Part shown: piece by piece, positions 5,527-9,428 of the stretch
Numbering within the stretch: position 1 is the first letter of the stretch
Layout: each line of letters opens with the position of its first letter
From: Nanobdellota archaeon
Lineage (GTDB): Archaea; Nanobdellota; Nanobdellia; Pacearchaeales; GW2011-AR1
NCBI GenBank assembly: GCA_018897135.1
Contig: JAHILJ010000025.1
Location: 1 to 9,428 of the forward strand
Direction: 5' to 3'
DNA: 9,428 bases
Position numbers and translations under genes: made by a program
The notes under the pieces: generated by a model
Told to the model about the DNA's origin: nothing
Databases searched by the model: none
The model's input: only the letters and a program-made list of their open reading frames with translations

Positions 5527-8500
5527 CAAATCCAGCCACCCAACTTTTCTTGCTTCTCCAAATCTTTTCCAAAAACAGCATCAATATATCTTTTTGTTAA
5601 TTCAAGATTTTGTTGCATGTAATCTGAAAGATTATACTTCTTTGCTAAGTTTAATGCAGCATCTAAATACTTTTTTACTCCCCCTTCATTCACAGTAAAA
5701 ATAACTTTTCCAGAACATTTTGGGCAAACACCAGACAAAGGAAGACGCCTCATAATTTCGTTGCATGCAACACACCTAAAAGTTTGTGTTGAAAACTTTC
5801 TAAGGTTTCCACGCATGTCTCTTAAAAAATGTTTATCAATAATAAGTCGTGCAGTATCAGAAGTGTCGGCAGAACGCAATCTTTCAACAAGTTCCATTTG
5901 GTGTTTTACTTTTTCTTGCATTGTCCCCAAACTTTTATAACTTGAACATATAACACCTGAATTAAAATTATCTGTATTATGTGTAAACCCAAGCCCAACA
6001 AAAGGATCCTCATTTAATCTAAGTGCACAGGCAACGTCTTTTATTTTTACTTCAGAAGAATGTTTTCCTTGTTCTGCTAATTCATAAAGTTCAAGCGGAT
6101 ATTCATTTGAAATTTCAAAATCCAAAATTTGGTCATCAACTTCCCCTGCATTTATTTTAGAATTTAAAACAAGTGGTGCATCTTGCGTGCCCCCACGATG
6201 GCTTGGTAAAAATTCTTTTGAAAAATTTAAAAGAACATCGCCCAATAACATTATTGCGGCTTCGTCACCATCACAATCTCGCCTAATAGCAGCATGCATA
6301 TACGGGCTCGCATACAAACCAAGAGAATCTGAAAACCCAATAAATCTACAAATTACACCTGCACAATTATGCGGCGCCATGCAAACACCAAGTTGACCAA
6401 CAAGATCTTCTCTTTTTTTAATATTATAAAAAGGCTTTAATCCATAAAATTTAACAAGCAATTCGTCTATATAATTACAAATCTTGAAAAAAACATTGTC
6501 TGCTTTTTCGTCAGACGTTTCGCTCGCACTTGGTAAAAAAACATCATGGGGCATTAATTCTAAAATTTGATTTTCGTCAACAAGTTCTTTTCCGTAAATA
6601 TCTTTATCATATCCTAATTCTCTTAATTTTTCAACGCCCACTGAAATTTCTTTTGGTTTAAAAGAAACAATAGGAAGTTCTGTTGCATCAAAACGAATTG
6701 TTCCGTCTTTGTTTACTTGCAAATCAAAACTTGCTCTCAAAATTCCCTTACAAAGATGCTCCATTTTATGCTCAGAAGAAACAGTTCCCCGAACCCCTTT
6801 TATTAAAACAGGAATTTTTTCCCTCGGCAAACCAAGTTTTTCAACAGCTTTTTCAAAATAATGTTTTATATTAACCTCTCGAGTATAACAAGCAAAACCC
6901 TTAACTTCAGAACCAACTTTAGTTTTTGAAAAAGATTTTTCTTTTGTTTCAGGAAAATAAAACATTTGTTTTGTTTTTTCTTGACAATCTTCACAAGCAG
7001 GATAAATTGTTTCTTTTTGACATTTTTCACAAAAGTAAATTGGAAAACTGCTTCGAACACAACCCACATTACAAGCAGCTTGAACACTTCTTAGTCTTCC
7101 TCCCTCATTACCAACAGGAAATAAAACATTTGGACTTCCAACTAATTTTCTTAATTTTGCTTTTTCCGGCCTTCCCATTCTTGCACCAATAAATTCTCCA
7201 GCCTTGTCTTTAATTTTAATTTTTGAAAAACAATTAATATTTTCCAAAACACTTTTTTCAAAATTAATTTTATTTTCAATTTCTAAAAACTTTTTTTTCA
7301 ATGAAATTTTCTCTTTGACAAAAATTCCAAAATTAGAAAGAAAAACTTTACTATTTTCGGGCGTTAAAAGAACATTTTCAATTGTGACTTCGTGTTCAAC
7401 ACCCAAAAGTTCTAAGGCCCTTTTTCCTTGTTCAAATTTTTCTTGAGATTCTTTATCATAAGGAAGAATTATTTTTTCTTCAAAATGAGAATTTTTCAGC
7501 CATTTAATTAAATTTGAAAATTGTTCAGCAGAAATTTGAGTCCAATAAAAAATATACTTCGGGTAAAAAGGAATTTTATATTGCTCGCTTAATTCAATAG
7601 ATTTTTCAAACCCCACATTAAAACAATCTTCAACTTGCCCGCCTTTTTGTTTTAAATTTAAATTCCACCATTCTTCAACATAACCTGGTTTTATTAATTT
7701 AGAATTTCTATTTGCAACATCTGAAAAAGGAAATAAAATATCACCAATATAAATGATTTCTTCAACATCTGGATAAAGTTTTCTTGCTTCTTCAAGAGTT
7801 TGTACTTTTTTTACGCTTCCATTAACAAGTTTTACAATTGGCCCGTCAATAGAATCGCAAACAGTTGTAACACAACCCTTGGTTGGTTTTTCTATTTTTA
7901 ATTGAGTTCCAATTGCAATAAAATTATCTGTAATTCCCATTGTTGCAGGATGTAAAGAAACCGCACTAAACCCAGAAACCCTTCCACGACCATATCGAAA
8001 TCGAAAACCGCCTGATTTTGAAGGATGCCCAAAAACCGGTCTTCCGGCAACCAAATCATTAATATATGTCGGGGAAGCATCTACTTTTCCAAAATCTCTT
8101 TTTTCATGAATCTTAACATAATCTTCTAAAAAATCAAAATCTTTTGAACTAATTCCATTTGATTTTAATTTATTCAAAAGCCGCAAACCTTTTTTTGCTT
8201 TTTGAGCCAAACCCTCAGCCATAATTAAACAAAAACCACTCCTCAAATAATTTGTTTCAACTCTTTCTAAATTTTTATAATTTGAAACTTCAATTTTTTC
8301 AGAAGGCTCACCATTAACTTGAATTGGCATGTGCTCTGCTAAAAACAAGGCCTCTTCTTCGGTCGGCATATATTGAAGATTTGTTATCCTACCATGAAAA
8401 TCTTCCAACTCTGTTGCAACCCTTTTAATTTCATTTGCTGTTGGGTCATATTTTGCATAACCAAAAAGTTCCCTTAAATGATTAATTAAAATTAAGACCA

Positions 8501-8978
8501 TGCAAGACGCTGTTGTCCCTGCACTACGAATCGGCCCTGAAAAATATGCAACAAAATATTCTTTTCCGTCGCGGGTTTTTGCAATTTTAAGTTTTGTAAA
8601 CCCCTCGATTGGAGAAGACACAACACCAAGAGTAATATATGCAAAACCAATTCTAACTCCTGCTTCAATCGCTTCAAGTATATTTGAAAACTTGCAATAT
8701 TTTTGTTTTGCAACTTCTTCTGCGATTTTAAAGGCAACAGCATTATCTAATTTCCCATGCTCTTTTTCTAATTCTAAAATTCGGTTTGAAACTGCAGGAT
8801 TATCTATTTGTGGATAAACAGTTGCAATAAGTTTCACAACTTTTTCAGCCATTGTTTTTGCCAAAGGCACCTCAACTTTAGAAACAGGGTCCAATCCTTT
8901 TGCTCGAGCAACTTCTGCCATGTCATAAACTTTTTTTACATCCAAATCTAATTCTTTAAAATATTTTTGAGTGTTCAT
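5526..8978 (-). CDS. polC: DNA polymerase D large (catalytic) subunit DP2
   Basis: Complete, 1150 residues, close to the intein-free family size. With the small subunit DP1 it forms the archaeal replicative polymerase PolD, a two-double-psi-barrel enzyme related to multisubunit RNA polymerases. Visible landmarks in order: SGPIRSAG near the N-terminal third; GARMGRPEKAKLRK and VGNEGGRLRS before the first zinc site (C650, C653, C662, C665); the catalytic loop RRDCDGDE with D901, D903 and D905, followed by MLLGDVLLNFS and HRGGTQDAPLV; and a C-terminal zinc site (C1069, C1072, C1085, C1088). The last eight residues, QEKLGGWI (1143-1150), look like a PCNA-interacting (PIP) box. The small subunit DP1 is not in this window. 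Start: ATG 8978 overlaps the HD gene stop by 4 nt (ATGA), with a G5 run 6 nt upstream as a possible Shine-Dalgarno. No frameshift or intein is seen. The polymerase should be active. Confidence 0.97.
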   Translation of the reverse strand: MNTQKYFKELDLDVKKVYDMAEVARAKGLDPVSKVEVPLAKTMAEKVVKLIATVYPQIDNPAVSNRILELEKEHGKLDNAVAFKIAEEVAKQKYCKFSNILEAIEAGVRIGFAYITLGVVSSPIEGFTKLKIAKTRDGKEYFVAYFSGPIRSAGTTASCMVLILINHLRELFGYAKYDPTANEIKRVATELEDFHGRITNLQYMPTEEEALFLAEHMPIQVNGEPSEKIEVSNYKNLERVETNYLRSGFCLIMAEGLAQKAKKGLRLLNKLKSNGISSKDFDFLEDYVKIHEKRDFGKVDASPTYINDLVAGRPVFGHPSKSGGFRFRYGRGRVSGFSAVSLHPATMGITDNFIAIGTQLKIEKPTKGCVTTVCDSIDGPIVKLVNGSVKKVQTLEEARKLYPDVEEIIYIGDILFPFSDVANRNSKLIKPGYVEEWWNLNLKQKGGQVEDCFNVGFEKSIELSEQYKIPFYPKYIFYWTQISAEQFSNLIKWLKNSHFEEKIILPYDKESQEKFEQGKRALELLGVEHEVTIENVLLTPENSKVFLSNFGIFVKEKISLKKKFLEIENKINFEKSVLENINCFSKIKIKDKAGEFIGARMGRPEKAKLRKLVGSPNVLFPVGNEGGRLRSVQAACNVGCVRSSFPIYFCEKCQKETIYPACEDCQEKTKQMFYFPETKEKSFSKTKVGSEVKGFACYTREVNIKHYFEKAVEKLGLPREKIPVLIKGVRGTVSSEHKMEHLCKGILRASFDLQVNKDGTIRFDATELPIVSFKPKEISVGVEKLRELGYDKDIYGKELVDENQILELMPHDVFLPSASETSDEKADNVFFKICNYIDELLVKFYGLKPFYNIKKREDLVGQLGVCMAPHNCAGVICRFIGFSDSLGLYASPYMHAAIRRDCDGDEAAIMLLGDVLLNFSKEFLPSHRGGTQDAPLVLNSKINAGEVDDQILDFEISNEYPLELYELAEQGKHSSEVKIKDVACALRLNEDPFVGLGFTHNTDNFNSGVICSSYKSLGTMQEKVKHQMELVERLRSADTSDTARLIIDKHFLRDMRGNLRKFSTQTFRCVACNEIMRRLPLSGVCPKCSGKVIFTVNEGGVKKYLDAALNLAKKYNLSDYMQQNLELTKRYIDAVFGKDLEKQEKLGGWI

Positions 8979-9428
8979 TTTAAACCCCCAAATAAAAGCA
9001 TTATTGCTTCATATTTTAATTTAATTAATTCTTTTCCTTCTAAAGAAAGTTGATTCCATTTATTTTGTGTTTTTTGTTTGACAGATTTTTTTATTTCTTT
9101 TTGATTTTTTATTTTGTCTGCTTCAATAACCCATAAAAAATAACCTTCCAAATTATCAAAAAAGGTTAAACACTCTGCTTCTGCAACAACCTTTTCCTCA
9201 ATTGTTTCAAGATAATTTTTAATCGAAGCGCGGTGATTTAAAACACATTTTTTAACTTTTTCAATTTTATCTTCGGGGTAACCTAATTCCCTTAATTTTT
9301 TTTCAGCAACCTCTGCCCCTGTAATATGATGGTTTTCTCGACCATAAATTAAAGATCCAATATCATGAAGCCACGCAGAAATTTCAATTATTTCCAAATT
9401 GCCCCCTTTTTTTTCAGACAATTCCCTG
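8975..9428 (-). CDS. HD-domain phosphohydrolase-like protein, 5' end beyond window
   Basis: 150 visible residues; the frame is open to the right edge, so the N-terminus is missing. A TTG at 9421 is probably not the start, because HD proteins have an upstream first metal-binding His that is absent here. Seen in the fragment: the HD doublet in WLHDIGSLIYGRE, then the paired His in NHHITGAEVAEKKL, NHRAS, and AEAECLTFFDN with an Asp that may complete the metal site. This ordering matches archaeal HDIG-type proteins, metal-dependent phosphohydrolases that usually act on nucleotides or related phosphoesters. The substrate cannot be read from sequence. The gene overlaps DP2 by 4 nt (ATGA), so it is in the same transcript and probably translationally coupled. 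Any tie to nucleotide supply for replication is inference. Confidence 0.88.
   Translation of the reverse strand, partial: RELSEKKGGNLEIIEISAWLHDIGSLIYGRENHHITGAEVAEKKLRELGYPEDKIEKVKKCVLNHRASIKNYLETIEEKVVAEAECLTFFDNLEGYFLWVIEADKIKNQKEIKKSVKQKTQNKWNQLSLEGKELIKLKYEAIMLLFGGLK
8985..8989 (-). promoter_or_regulatory. Possible ribosome-binding site for DP2
   Basis: GGGGG ends 6 nt before the DP2 ATG, inside the last codons of the HD gene. It is an imperfect match to the archaeal GGAGGTGA consensus, but it is placed correctly for an internal operon gene whose start overlaps the upstream stop. Confidence 0.3.

Noticed and set aside
8500..8817. 105-codon plus-strand open frame opposite DP2
   Set aside because: Antisense to strongly conserved DP2 coding sequence. 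The other small frames across 5900-8800 on both strands are rejected for the same reason.
5526..8978. Intein or frameshift in DP2
   Set aside because: The frame is continuous, the length is normal for intein-free DP2, and motifs around the catalytic loop are contiguous.
9419..9421. TTG at 9421 as the true start of the HD gene
   Set aside because: The frame stays open to the window edge, and the first HD-family His region would be missing, so the gene is simply cut by the window.
1..9428. Bacterial origin of the window, suggested by the barrel and lipoprotein
   Set aside because: PolD is archaea-specific, the promoters are TATA-type with leaderless spacing, and the permease is of the archaeal group.

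Overview
This 9.4 kb, AT-rich window is most likely archaeal. The strongest evidence is a complete large subunit (DP2) of the D-family replicative polymerase, which is known only from archaea. Support comes from TATA-type promoters about 24-27 nt in front of ATG codons (leaderless mRNA geometry), an archaeal-type TctA-like permease, and tightly overlapping genes. The low GC, compact genes and many small secreted proteins suggest a DPANN lineage (Woesearchaeota/Pacearchaeota-like). That placement is inference.

Layout. (1) Positions 1-1254, minus strand: 5' part of a secreted Asn-rich protein that runs off the left edge. (2) 1295-2482, plus: TctA-like permease, divergent from (1) across a 40-nt promoter gap. 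(3) 2477-3778, minus: PurF-like phosphoribosyltransferase whose catalytic Cys is replaced by Gly; it overlaps the permease gene tail to tail by 6 nt. (4) 3833-4471, minus: signal-peptide protein with the features of an eight-stranded outer-membrane-type beta-barrel. (5) 4557-4937, plus: small lipoprotein with a calcium-loop-like motif, divergent from (4) across 85 nt that hold both TATA boxes. (6) 4945-9428, minus: a translationally coupled operon in the order HD-domain protein (5' end missing), DP2, SAM methyltransferase.

How the genes relate. The HD/DP2/methyltransferase genes overlap by 4 nt and 1 nt and are surely co-transcribed, with DP2 as the housekeeping member. The barrel/lipoprotein pair looks like a small cell-envelope module of bacterial flavour inside an archaeal replication-gene neighbourhood. 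It is the most unusual part of the window. The PurF-like gene probably retains phosphoribosyltransferase chemistry but not glutamine hydrolysis.

Start sites. In several genes the longest open frame begins at a TTG a few codons before the real start. I moved those starts to ATG using TATA spacing, family N-termini and overlap geometry. There is no gap over 300 nt without a gene. I saw no tRNA, rRNA, CRISPR array, IS element or intein.
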